Source: B8-G4 sp033720735 (lineage in GTDB: Bacteria; Bacteroidota; Bacteroidia; Chitinophagales; Saprospiraceae). From it: a stretch of DNA of 13,593 nt. Position 1 is the first letter of the stretch, and the number at the start of each line of letters is the position of its first letter. The notes below the pieces were generated by a model. It ran no database searches, was not told where the DNA came from, and saw only the letters and a list, made by a program, of their open reading frames with translations. Shown one piece after another: positions 1 to 7,560 of this stretch. Both the position numbers and the translations under genes were made by a program. The DNA lies in the NCBI GenBank assembly GCA_033720735.1, contig JAWWBX010000093.1, positions 1-13,593 of the forward strand, in the 5' to 3' direction.

Positions 1-253
1 GGTTCAGGCTATTCCACAGGTAGGGGACTTGTTCCCGGATATTGATGAGTTGTTCGCGGCGGAGAATGATCAGGTGCTGCGAAACGGTGGGGAGTGCCAG
101 TGGAGACAAATTCACGAGGTCTGATACGGTAAGTTCTTCATACTGGTTCAGCATTTCAATAATGTGCAGTCGTTCGGGATGGCCAAGGGTGCGCGAGAAA
201 CGGGCGAGTGCCTGTGCTTTGGCCGGGTAGAGGTCGAAACGTGGATAGGCCAT
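1..253 (-). CDS. ArsR-family winged-helix transcriptional regulator (partial, C-terminus off the left edge)
   Basis: The minus strand encodes 84 residues starting MAYPRFDLYPAKAQ and running off the window. The start is ATG at 253-251; an in-frame TAA lies 12 nt upstream, so no earlier start is possible. The visible part is a typical ArsR/SmtB helix-turn-helix: 'FSRTLGHPERLHIIEML' (about residues 19-35), then the recognition region 'LPTVSQHLIILRREQLI' (about 54-70) and the beginning of the wing. Such proteins are dimeric DNA-binding repressors. The classical metal box ELCVCDL reads ELTVSDL here, with neither cysteine, so an alpha-3 metal sensor is unlikely. Its ligand is unknown. It is divergent from acs, about 430 bp away. 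A palindrome 51 nt upstream of its start could be an autoregulatory operator. The family call is firm; the regulated target is not known. Confidence 0.87.
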   Translation of the reverse strand, partial: MAYPRFDLYPAKAQALARFSRTLGHPERLHIIEMLNQYEELTVSDLVNLSPLALPTVSQHLIILRREQLINIREQVPYLWNSLN

Positions 254-304
254 TGTAGTGGTTTATGTGGTAAAAATCTGGGTAGCCGCACGTGGCAGAA
301 TCTG

Positions 305-321
305 GTATTATGTGATAATAC
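305..321. promoter_or_regulatory. Perfect inverted repeat, candidate ArsR operator
   Basis: GTATTAT-GTG-ATAATAC has 7-bp perfect arms around a 3-nt centre. It lies 51 nt upstream of the ArsR start, in the ArsR/acs intergenic region. ArsR-family repressors bind AT-rich dyads of about this size near their own promoters, so an autoregulatory operator is a reasonable inference. No second copy of the site was noticed in the window. Assignment rests on symmetry and position only. Confidence 0.45.
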
Positions 322-654
322 GAACCCTCCTGTGGAACATTTGTAAGTTGGACAAATTCCACCCATTCTGCCAAAACGATTCTACACATATCACCGTTGG
401 TTCCAGCCCGCCTCATGCGACTTCCATTCTTGCCTTTCGTCTCATCATCAACCGTTTATCCACGGCACCAGGCTGACAGATACCGCTTGTCACATCAGGA
501 ATATGATTGCCAGCAATCACGTTTCGCCTGCGGCCACTTGACAAAAGTGCCCTGTCGCCATTGACCACCCTTTCCCGTGCCTCATACATGTTCCAAATGA
601 CTGTGATCACCGCTAACTATGTTCTCGATGCATCCCGACCCCTGCCAGATTGGC

Positions 655-662
655 TATCTTTC
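655..662 (+). promoter_or_regulatory. Possible acs -7 element (TATCTTTC)
   Basis: TATCTTTC matches 7 of 8 positions of the Bacteroidota -7 consensus TAnnTTTG and ends 21 nt before the ATG at 684. No good -33 TTG/TTTG box is found at the usual spacing, so the call is weak. If real, it places transcription start downstream of the 588 and 597 ATGs and supports translation from 684. Confidence 0.28.
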
Positions 663-683
663 GATCCGACAAAATCAGAACAG

Positions 684-2576
684 ATGAGACTGCGTACGCA
701 CGACGATTACGTCCGCGCCTACCGCGAGAGCACAGAACACCCGGAGCAATTTTGGGCCAGCCTCGCCGCTACATTCCAATGGCGTCAAAAATGGGATCAG
801 GTCCTGTCATGGAATTTTGAAGAACCCAAAGTGCGATGGTTCGAAGGCGGGCAACTCAACATCACCGAAAATTGCCTGGATCGCCATCTCGCCACGCAAG
901 GCGATACTATCGCATTCATTTGGGAGCCGAACGACCCGGACAGGCCGCATCGGACGTTCACCTACCGGCAGCTGCATGCCGAGGTCTGCAAAATGGCCAA
1001 TGCACTCAGGAAATTGGGGATTGCCAAGGGAGACCGGGTCTGTTTCTACATGCCGATGGTTCCGGAGCTGGCGATCGGCTTGCTGGCCTGTGCACGGATC
1101 GGGGCGATCCATTCGGTGGTATTTGCCGGCTTCTCGGCCCAGGCACTGGCCGATCGGATCAATGACGCCGAATGCAAAATGGTCATCTGCTCGGATTACA
1201 ACAACCGGGGCGCCAAGTACATCCCGGTCAAGAAGGTCGTGGATGACGCCATGGCCATGGGCTGTCCGAGCATCGAGACGGTGCTTGTGCACCGGAACAC
1301 CGGGGATGACATCAGCTGGGATCCAGCACACGACAAGTGGCTGCATGAGGTCGTCGCCGGCGAGGCCACGGACTGCCCCGCTGAGGTGATGGATGCTGAG
1401 GATACATTGTTCATCCTGTACACGTCGGGCTCTACCGGGAAACCCAAGGGGGTGCTGCACACGTGCGGTGGATACATGGTCTACGCCCAGTATTCTTTTG
1501 TAAATGTCTTCCAGTACGATCCGGGAGACGTCTATTGGTGCACTGCTGACATTGGGTGGATCACCGGCCATACCTACATCGTCTACGGGCCGCTGCTCGC
1601 CGGCGCCACCGGCATCATGTTTGAAGGGGTGCCGACCTATCCGGACGCCGGGCGTTTCTGGCAGGTCTGCGAAAAGCATAGAGTGACCCAGTTTTACACA
1701 GCTCCCACCGCGATCCGGGCATTGATGGCCCAGGGCGACCAATATGTGGAAGGGTATGATCTCTCCTCCATCAAGGTCCTTGGGTCCGTGGGTGAACCGA
1801 TCAACGAAGAAGCCTGGCAATGGTATTATCATAAGGTTGGGAAAGGACGCTGCTTCATCGTGGATACCTGGTGGCAGACCGAAACTGGCGGCATCCTGAT
1901 CACTCCGCTGCCGAACATCACCGACATGAAACCGTGCTACGCCTCATATCCTTTGCCCGGGATCCAGCTCTCGTTGGTCGATCCGGACGGCTATGTGGTT
2001 GAAGGCAATGATGTTGAGGGTTTGCTGTGCGTCGATGCACCGTGGCCGTCGATCCTCAGAACCACCTGGGGAGATCATGAACGTTGTCGTACTACCTACT
2101 TCGCGGCGTTTCCTGGCAAATACTTCACCGGAGACGGGGCGCGCCGCGACGAGGACGGGCGGTACCGGGTGATCGGGCGCGTCGATGATGTACTCAACGT
2201 CTCAGGACACCGGATGGGGACGGCAGAAGTGGAAAATGCCATCAACGAACATCCGGGTGTCGTTGAATCTGCCGTGGTCGGCTATCCGCATGACATCAAG
2301 GGGCAAGGAATCTATGCCTTCGTGATCACCCAGGACCCGGTGAGTGACCTGGCCGCATTCGAGGCGGAGCTGCGTGGGGTGGTGACCAGGGAGATCGGTC
2401 CGATTGCCAAGCCCGATAAGATCCAGGTAGTCAGCGGGCTCCCCAAGACGCGGTCGGGCAAGATCATGCGCCGCATTCTGCGCAAAGTGGCCTCCGGCGA
2501 CACCGACAGTCTTGGTGATGTTTCGACATTGCTCAATCCGGAGATCGTCGAAGAGATCAAGGCTGGCGCCAGGTAG
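684..2576 (+). CDS. acs: Acetyl-CoA synthetase (acetate--CoA ligase, AMP-forming)
   Basis: A 630-residue cytoplasmic enzyme that activates acetate to acetyl-AMP and then acetyl-CoA, feeding central metabolism. The family motifs occur in order: N-terminal ACS domain 'EQFW...LSWNFEEPKVRWFEGGQLNITENCLDRHL' (about residues 21-69), the P-loop-like A3 motif YTSGSTGKPKG (246-256), 'DIGWITGHTYIVYGPL' (about 289-304), TWWQTETG (395-402, whose Trp limits the pocket to acetate-sized acids), the A8 hinge region 'DGRYRVIGRVDDVLNVSGHR' (491-510), and LPKTRSGKIMRR with the catalytic, potentially acetylated Lys at about 593. The ATG at 684 gives a length and N-terminus (RTHDDYVRAYRES) like family members. 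In-frame ATGs at 597 and 588 would add 29 or 32 residues that do not look like the family. The gene is convergent with the T9SS gene and appears monocistronic. Product is firm; start is moderate. Confidence 0.95.
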   Translation: MRLRTHDDYVRAYRESTEHPEQFWASLAATFQWRQKWDQVLSWNFEEPKVRWFEGGQLNITENCLDRHLATQGDTIAFIWEPNDPDRPHRTFTYRQLHAEVCKMANALRKLGIAKGDRVCFYMPMVPELAIGLLACARIGAIHSVVFAGFSAQALADRINDAECKMVICSDYNNRGAKYIPVKKVVDDAMAMGCPSIETVLVHRNTGDDISWDPAHDKWLHEVVAGEATDCPAEVMDAEDTLFILYTSGSTGKPKGVLHTCGGYMVYAQYSFVNVFQYDPGDVYWCTADIGWITGHTYIVYGPLLAGATGIMFEGVPTYPDAGRFWQVCEKHRVTQFYTAPTAIRALMAQGDQYVEGYDLSSIKVLGSVGEPINEEAWQWYYHKVGKGRCFIVDTWWQTETGGILITPLPNITDMKPCYASYPLPGIQLSLVDPDGYVVEGNDVEGLLCVDAPWPSILRTTWGDHERCRTTYFAAFPGKYFTGDGARRDEDGRYRVIGRVDDVLNVSGHRMGTAEVENAINEHPGVVESAVVGYPHDIKGQGIYAFVITQDPVSDLAAFEAELRGVVTREIGPIAKPDKIQVVSGLPKTRSGKIMRRILRKVASGDTDSLGDVSTLLNPEIVEEIKAGAR

Positions 2577-2581
2577 TGTGC

Positions 2582-2604
2582 GAGACGGATCCGAAAGACG
2601 TCTC
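2582..2604. terminator. Weak hairpin between convergent acs and T9SS genes
   Basis: GAGACG and CGTCTC (6 bp) enclose an 11-nt loop, starting 5 nt after the acs stop codon. No T-tract follows on either strand, so it is at best a weak or factor-assisted terminator. The position between two converging genes is what makes it worth listing. Confidence 0.22.
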
Positions 2605-2664
2605 ATCGATCTACTCGTTATCAATGAATCCCCAGGATCAGACAGGAGGCTCAGGACAGCCCGA

Positions 2665-5600
2665 TTACTCGGTTTTGACCACAATCCCGCTTTGTGCCTG
2701 ACCCGGGGAACCGGTAATCCGATAGCTATATAGCCCCGATGGAAGGTCTGCAAGGTCCATCTCGTGAACACCCGGCTCTAACACGATGTCAGAAAGCACA
2801 GGTGTACCGAATGGATCAAACAGATCAAAGGTGCCGCCATCGCTCTGCACGCGGAGAGTGGCACGAGTGGGATTCGGCCCGATAGTTAACGTTGTGCCAT
2901 CGTAACATGGGGCGGGCATTAGCCTCGAATAGGTGATCTCTCCCACCGGATCAGTGATCTGCAAACGCACCATCGTACCACCGGGCAAGGGTATCCGGGC
3001 TTCCCCGGACATGATCCTGGTTGGCCCAAGGATGTCGTCAAATTCGTGAAAGACCTGCCACTGCCCCTCGAGCCAGGTCTCGGCTGCGAAGTCATAGCGG
3101 CCGGCCATCCCCTCGATCACATATGACACCAGTAAGAATGAACCCGAACATGCAATGTCAAACGCCTCAAGGCGATGCGCCAGCACCGGTGAACTTTTAT
3201 AAAACAGCTGGTAGCTGCCGGGCGTCACCGTACCATTGTTATAATATGTACTCCATGTTTCATACGTACACGACGAGGAACAACTGACATGCGCCACGCC
3301 ATTCAAAATCGTGTTTGTCACACCACCGGCCGCCATATTCTGGGCCTGACTTGCCGAGTAAACCCGTATCACGCTCGCAGGGCCAGTGGTCATCTGAACG
3401 TTGTCACTGGTGAAGACGCCCGTACCCCATATTGGGCTGGCGGGAAAGGTGTTGTCGGCGACCAGGGTGATCGATCCGGAAGTGGTCAATGTTGTGTTCC
3501 AGACGTGGAGATCATGACAAGCCTTAATAAACACACTATCCATCCCGAATATCACATCGTGCATCATCACGTCGTAAAAGGACTGCCGGATAGCGGCACT
3601 TGTGTCGGGAGCCACTGCCATGTCACCAATCAATAATACACTGGTGATCATTGTTGGATCGAGGGTGAGGCCCGACCCGATCTCCAGCGTACTTGGCATT
3701 CCGAACTCAGCGTCATTACATGACGACAGAATGGTCACTACATCACTGGCCGGTAGAAACGAGGTGTTCGGACTTTTGAAGGTGCCGGCACCGTCATCCG
3801 GGGCAACCGGGCTGGGACCGGCCAATGGGGGGGCCAGAAAGAGATTCGGGAGAAAAAATGAGAAATAACCCGGGGGGGACCAGAGGTCTCCCCCCAGGAA
3901 GTTGCGGTCAGCATCCAATTGAACCAATTGCAGAACGACTCCATTCTGCGGAAAAAACGACTCTTCCAGGGTGATGTCTGCACCTGCTGAGATTGTCAAC
4001 TGGGTTGTCGGTTCAATGGATGTCATTCCCGTCGTAACCGCTTGTTGTACGACTGCGTGCATCGCCTGCAGATCAACGTCCTGGGCAAACGACCGGATGC
4101 GTGCCGCCGCGGTGCTCCCACCTGTGACCAGTATCGAATCGCCAGAGCTGATACTGACCTGATCCTGCGCATCGATCCGGCTTTCTGCCAGACCCGCCGT
4201 GCACACAACGCTGCCACCGCTCATAATATCGACCGCGCCCGAGATCGTATGAGCAGTATGCCCCATAATGCCGGTAGCACTGCTGTGGGATCCTGCGGTA
4301 ACAACCAGCTGCCCTCCGGTAAAACAATTGATCGTACCAGTGGCAACCGCTAGTGCCCCGGCCGCTTGACCATGTCCGATGGTAGCCGTCGATGACGATC
4401 CGGGTCCACCGCTCACGTTCAGGTCGCTGTGGACGTACAAATACATATCGCCAATCGCTTGCTGAGCGGCACCCGTCAGCACATGGTGTCCGACCGCTGC
4501 CGGTCCGTCACTCCCGCCGAGAAGCGCGGCATCACCCTCCACAGCACATGAGATGACAGCGTCCAATGGCGTAATACCGATCATCGTAGCCGCGTGACCC
4601 ACCCGCGCCGCGGCACTACTGCTGCCGCCCGTCAGCGTTGCCCCGGTGCCGCATTCGACGGTGATCTGGCCAGTAACCAGGGCGTCGGATGCAGACCGGT
4701 GTCCGATCTCGGCATGGCAATCAGCGCAGGTGCCGCCCTGGATATCAAGCACGCCCCGGCATTGGACTGTGATACTTCCACTGACATCCTGCAACGCATT
4801 GTTTATTGTCTGATGCCCGATCCGCGCATCGCTGCTGCCTCCACCCTCGATCCAGATGTTGCCAGATCCGGGGTTGCCCTCGATCGTGACGTTGATTGCT
4901 CCCGACAACGGACCTGAGCCCGTCATATGACCTACCGCGGCGTACGTTCCCGGGAACGTTGAGAAACTCTGGATGTACAAATTCCCATTCTCATTGATCA
5001 CGTCAATCTGGCCGCCGGTGGGCGGAATGACGGTGGCATCGCCATGACCGATCCGGGCGTAGCATCCGTTTTGCACACCACTACCGATGGCAATCGATTG
5101 ACCGGAAAATGCCAGGATAGCTCCGGTGGTCAGATCCCGGGGCAGCCCGACCTGGGCATACTCGCCCGATGCAGCATCTGATACCACTGCGATCAGGATC
5201 GCCGCGCTCAGGGATGTCAATCCCCCGAGCGATCCGACATGAACAGCTTTGCTTGTGTCAGGCAACGGAGCCGCCGGCATCCCGTATCCGCCTTTGGTCA
5301 GCGCCGGGATCTGTCCGACTCCGGTACCGACCACCAGGTATCCTGTGCCGGGGGACGGACCCGTGCTCGAGAGAAAGAGCGAACCTGCGCCCTGGTTCTC
5401 GACCACATCGTAAATCATCAGATTCTGACATGACGACAACGTCAGTGCAGTACCCAGGTTGTAAATGATCGGATCTTCAACGATGAGCGGGCCCACGCAA
5501 ACCGTGGGCGTAAAATCCTGTACGGTGACATCTGAGCCAGCGAGGGTCACCAGCAGGTCGGCGATGTTCAGATTCGCGACCGGGGCCGTTGGTTGCCAGG

Positions 5601-5712
5601 TGGTGCCGATGAAGACCATGCCCGATGTCGCGGCATTGCTGATCGTCACCTGGGCCTGAGCGCAGAGTACCGCAAGGCTCAGGCAGAGCGTAACAAAGGA
5701 ATGTGGTTTCAT
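2665..5712 (-). CDS. Large T9SS-exported protein with tandem IGH-type repeats
   Basis: A 1015-residue secreted protein starting at ATG 5712. Residues 1-20 form a Sec signal peptide (SFVTLCLSLAVLCAQA, cut before QVTI). The last ~75 residues (from TLTIGPNPTRATL to IVVKTE, including LPSGLYSYRI) match the T9SS type A sorting domain, so export across the outer membrane by the Por machinery and surface attachment or release are expected. Residues ~185-540 are a tandem array with period about 35-39 residues. Each unit ends in a form of A-x-I/V-GH (YARIGHG 218, YAAVGHM 257, ARIGH 296, HAEIGH 333, AARVGH 368, AAVGHH 405, ATIGHG 443, GIMGHT 481) followed by alternating beta-like segments and GG turns. 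Degenerate units occur at 185, 510 and 537. Similar IGHG repeats occur in large FHA-like adhesins of Proteobacteria, suggesting a beta-helix stalk. Residues 560-940 contain paired cysteines but no domain I recognise. A role in adhesion is inference. Confidence 0.85.
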   Translation of the reverse strand: MKPHSFVTLCLSLAVLCAQAQVTISNAATSGMVFIGTTWQPTAPVANLNIADLLVTLAGSDVTVQDFTPTVCVGPLIVEDPIIYNLGTALTLSSCQNLMIYDVVENQGAGSLFLSSTGPSPGTGYLVVGTGVGQIPALTKGGYGMPAAPLPDTSKAVHVGSLGGLTSLSAAILIAVVSDAASGEYAQVGLPRDLTTGAILAFSGQSIAIGSGVQNGCYARIGHGDATVIPPTGGQIDVINENGNLYIQSFSTFPGTYAAVGHMTGSGPLSGAINVTIEGNPGSGNIWIEGGGSSDARIGHQTINNALQDVSGSITVQCRGVLDIQGGTCADCHAEIGHRSASDALVTGQITVECGTGATLTGGSSSAAARVGHAATMIGITPLDAVISCAVEGDAALLGGSDGPAAVGHHVLTGAAQQAIGDMYLYVHSDLNVSGGPGSSSTATIGHGQAAGALAVATGTINCFTGGQLVVTAGSHSSATGIMGHTAHTISGAVDIMSGGSVVCTAGLAESRIDAQDQVSISSGDSILVTGGSTAAARIRSFAQDVDLQAMHAVVQQAVTTGMTSIEPTTQLTISAGADITLEESFFPQNGVVLQLVQLDADRNFLGGDLWSPPGYFSFFLPNLFLAPPLAGPSPVAPDDGAGTFKSPNTSFLPASDVVTILSSCNDAEFGMPSTLEIGSGLTLDPTMITSVLLIGDMAVAPDTSAAIRQSFYDVMMHDVIFGMDSVFIKACHDLHVWNTTLTTSGSITLVADNTFPASPIWGTGVFTSDNVQMTTGPASVIRVYSASQAQNMAAGGVTNTILNGVAHVSCSSSCTYETWSTYYNNGTVTPGSYQLFYKSSPVLAHRLEAFDIACSGSFLLVSYVIEGMAGRYDFAAETWLEGQWQVFHEFDDILGPTRIMSGEARIPLPGGTMVRLQITDPVGEITYSRLMPAPCYDGTTLTIGPNPTRATLRVQSDGGTFDLFDPFGTPVLSDIVLEPGVHEMDLADLPSGLYSYRITGSPGQAQSGIVVKTE

Positions 5713-5784
5713 GGTTCAAAGTGTTGTTGGATGCACTGGCAAGGTATCCGGACGGGCCCCCGAAGACATGGAGGTTTTCGCCAA

Positions 5785-5819
5785 TTTGCTGTAATTTTTA
5801 ACCTGTCGAGGCGTTTTTG
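5785..5819 (+). promoter_or_regulatory. Possible promoter of the AraC-type regulator gene
   Basis: TTTG at 5785-5788, a 23-nt spacer, then CGTTTTTG at 5812-5819, which shares TTTG but not TA with the Bacteroidota -7 consensus TAnnTTTG. The spacing is at the upper end of the accepted 17-23 range. The second box ends 20 nt before the ATG at 5840. It is a weak match, listed because no better one is visible in the 124-bp divergent intergenic region. Confidence 0.25.
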
Positions 5820-5839
5820 AGCCAAATCGCAAACCGGTG

Positions 5840-7519
5840 ATGACGACACAAGCCAGGGGTGGCGGGAAGCAGCAAATGTCAATACTGACAACTCTTGCCT
5901 TCGTGCTATGCACGTCGTTGATTTCTGCGCAGGTTGTGCCTGAAACCGAGCGATTTCAGCCCGTGCAGGACACGACCTACGTGGACTCGCTTTGCAATCT
6001 GGCGCGGTCGTATTTCCATCTGCACCACAATGACTCCGTAGTCCTCTTTGCCACACAAGCATTGCACATCGCGATTGAGCATGACATGCCGAAGCGACAG
6101 CGCAATGCACTTTTTCTTCTCGCCCTGGGCAAGCATAATCTCCATGCCCACGCTGAAGCGATCGAATTGTACCGGCAGTACATCGCAGCTTCACATGCGT
6201 TGCACATACCATACGATACCAGCATTCTTTTGCTCAATCTGGCTAAATGCCATACGCATCTGGGCGACGTTGAAGCGGGCATCGCCTACTTCGATAGCGC
6301 TTACCACGCACTGGACCCTCACGACTATCAAGACAGCTATGAGTACTACTATGGTCTGGCCTGGTTCTTTCACAAACACAACGTCCACGACCGCGCGCTG
6401 GAACTGAGGCGAAGGTTGGTACGGATGGCTACGGCCGCACAGGATTCCATGCATATCGCATGGTCAACCTATTGTCTCGGCTACGAGCACAATGCAGCCG
6501 GCACCAATGACAGCGCCAGGCACTGGGTCACACTTGCGGTTCCGCTGGCCGAGGTTGTAAAGGATCGCTATCTGGAATGGAATACCAAGGCCTGCCTGGG
6601 TATCATCGAGCTACAGCTCGGCAACCTGGAGAGCGGTGTGGAATGGCTGCTGGACGCTGAACCGATCGGGGCAGAGTTTGGCGAGAATATCTGCTGTGGG
6701 AATGGTGCATTTCTCGCACTCGCGCTCATCAAACAAGGCAGGACCGAAGAGGCACAACGGCACCTCACCCAGGCTGAGTCTCAGTTGTCCGGGATTGCTG
6801 ACAAGGAAGACAAGCGCAATGTCCTGAATGCGCTTTCGCAGGCGTACGAACATCTCGGTTTGGCAACCTCTGCTTTGCAGTTCTACAAGCAGATGGAGCG
6901 ACTCGAAGACACGCTGGCCCAGGAGGCGTACCGGGCTGAAGTCGCCGTACTGGATGTGCGCCACAAAACCAGGGATCTGCTCGCGAAGATTGCCGTACAA
7001 GACCGTCTGCTTATCCGCAATGCAAGTCAGATCAGAGGATTCAAAAAAGGTGTATGGATCCTGGGTGTCCTGATCGGCTTGATCCTGTTGGCCTGGTCGC
7101 TGGAATACAGAAACCGCCGCAGGAAGATGCGCGGATATCTCGAACAAATCCGGACTTCCCGTCTCATGGCCCTGTCACCGCAGGAAGGTCTTGACGCATC
7201 CCCGATGCACCAGCTCGAACAGTCGATCCTGCAGCGCCTCGATGACCCCGAACTGCGTATCGCCGATATCGCCAAAGCCACGAAGATGAGTCAGCGCTCG
7301 CTCAACCGGGTCGTGCGTGAAGCCTCAGGGATGACCCCCGTGCAGCTCGTGCGCGCACTGCGCATCGAAAAGGCGAAGGTGCTCTTGAGCGGCACCAGCA
7401 AAACGATTGCGGAGATTGCCTACGAAACGGGGTTTACCGAACCCTCGTATTTCACCAAAGTCTTCAAGAAAACCCAGGGCACTTCTCCGACCGCCTGGAG
7501 AAAAGCACTTGCTGCCTGA
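5840..7519 (+). CDS. Membrane-anchored AraC-family regulator with TPR-like sensor region
   Basis: A 559-residue protein. The N-terminus has a hydrophobic segment (SILTTLAFVLCTSLISA, about residues 14-30) that reads as a signal peptide. Residues ~45-360 are helical, with TPR-like spacing of A/L/Y/G positions (for example 'LFLLALGKHNLHAHAEAIELYRQYI', 'AYEHLGLATSALQFYKQME'). A coiled-coil-like stretch follows (~360-397), then a transmembrane helix 'GVWILGVLIGLILLAWSL' (about 404-421) with a basic RNRRRK stop-transfer. The C-terminal ~100 residues are an AraC DNA-binding domain with two helix-turn-helices (RIADIAKATKMSQRSLNRVV and TIAEIAYETGFTEPSYFTKVF). The predicted topology puts the sensor outside the inner membrane and the DNA-binding half in the cytoplasm. 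ATG 5840 is preferred to ATG 5876 because it gives the signal peptide a basic n-region; GTG 5837 is also possible. It is divergent from the T9SS gene and convergent with the CRTAC1 gene. Ligand and targets are unknown. Confidence 0.87.
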   Translation: MTTQARGGGKQQMSILTTLAFVLCTSLISAQVVPETERFQPVQDTTYVDSLCNLARSYFHLHHNDSVVLFATQALHIAIEHDMPKRQRNALFLLALGKHNLHAHAEAIELYRQYIAASHALHIPYDTSILLLNLAKCHTHLGDVEAGIAYFDSAYHALDPHDYQDSYEYYYGLAWFFHKHNVHDRALELRRRLVRMATAAQDSMHIAWSTYCLGYEHNAAGTNDSARHWVTLAVPLAEVVKDRYLEWNTKACLGIIELQLGNLESGVEWLLDAEPIGAEFGENICCGNGAFLALALIKQGRTEEAQRHLTQAESQLSGIADKEDKRNVLNALSQAYEHLGLATSALQFYKQMERLEDTLAQEAYRAEVAVLDVRHKTRDLLAKIAVQDRLLIRNASQIRGFKKGVWILGVLIGLILLAWSLEYRNRRRKMRGYLEQIRTSRLMALSPQEGLDASPMHQLEQSILQRLDDPELRIADIAKATKMSQRSLNRVVREASGMTPVQLVRALRIEKAKVLLSGTSKTIAEIAYETGFTEPSYFTKVFKKTQGTSPTAWRKALAA

Positions 7520-7560
7520 CTCAGGCGGATTACCAATGACGACATCCTGGCAGTCCGAAT

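Larger units (their letters stand above)
254..683. other. Long intergenic region between ArsR gene and acs
   Basis: This holds about 430 bp with no convincing gene. The acs reading frame stays open upstream through ATGs at 597 and 588 and a TTG at 507. The translated stretch before 684 does not resemble the acetyl-CoA synthetase N-terminus and has less GC-biased third positions than the gene proper. The region contains the 305-321 palindrome and a possible acs -7 element at 655-662. I see no RNA gene or terminator in it. Confidence 0.6.

Noticed and set aside
507..683. Upstream extension of acs to TTG 507 or ATGs 588/597
   Set aside because: The added residues lack family similarity, and the codon choice differs from the body of the gene. 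ATG 684 gives a normal family length. The 597 start cannot be fully excluded.
807..1832. A 341-codon open frame on the minus strand inside acs
   Set aside because: It is antisense to the well-conserved acs coding sequence. The translation has no recognisable domain, and long antisense frames are common in GC-rich genes.
4087..5160. DNA-level tandem repeat or CRISPR-like array in the T9SS gene
   Set aside because: The periodicity is in the protein only. The nucleotide units are too diverged to be a DNA repeat, and the frame is continuous.
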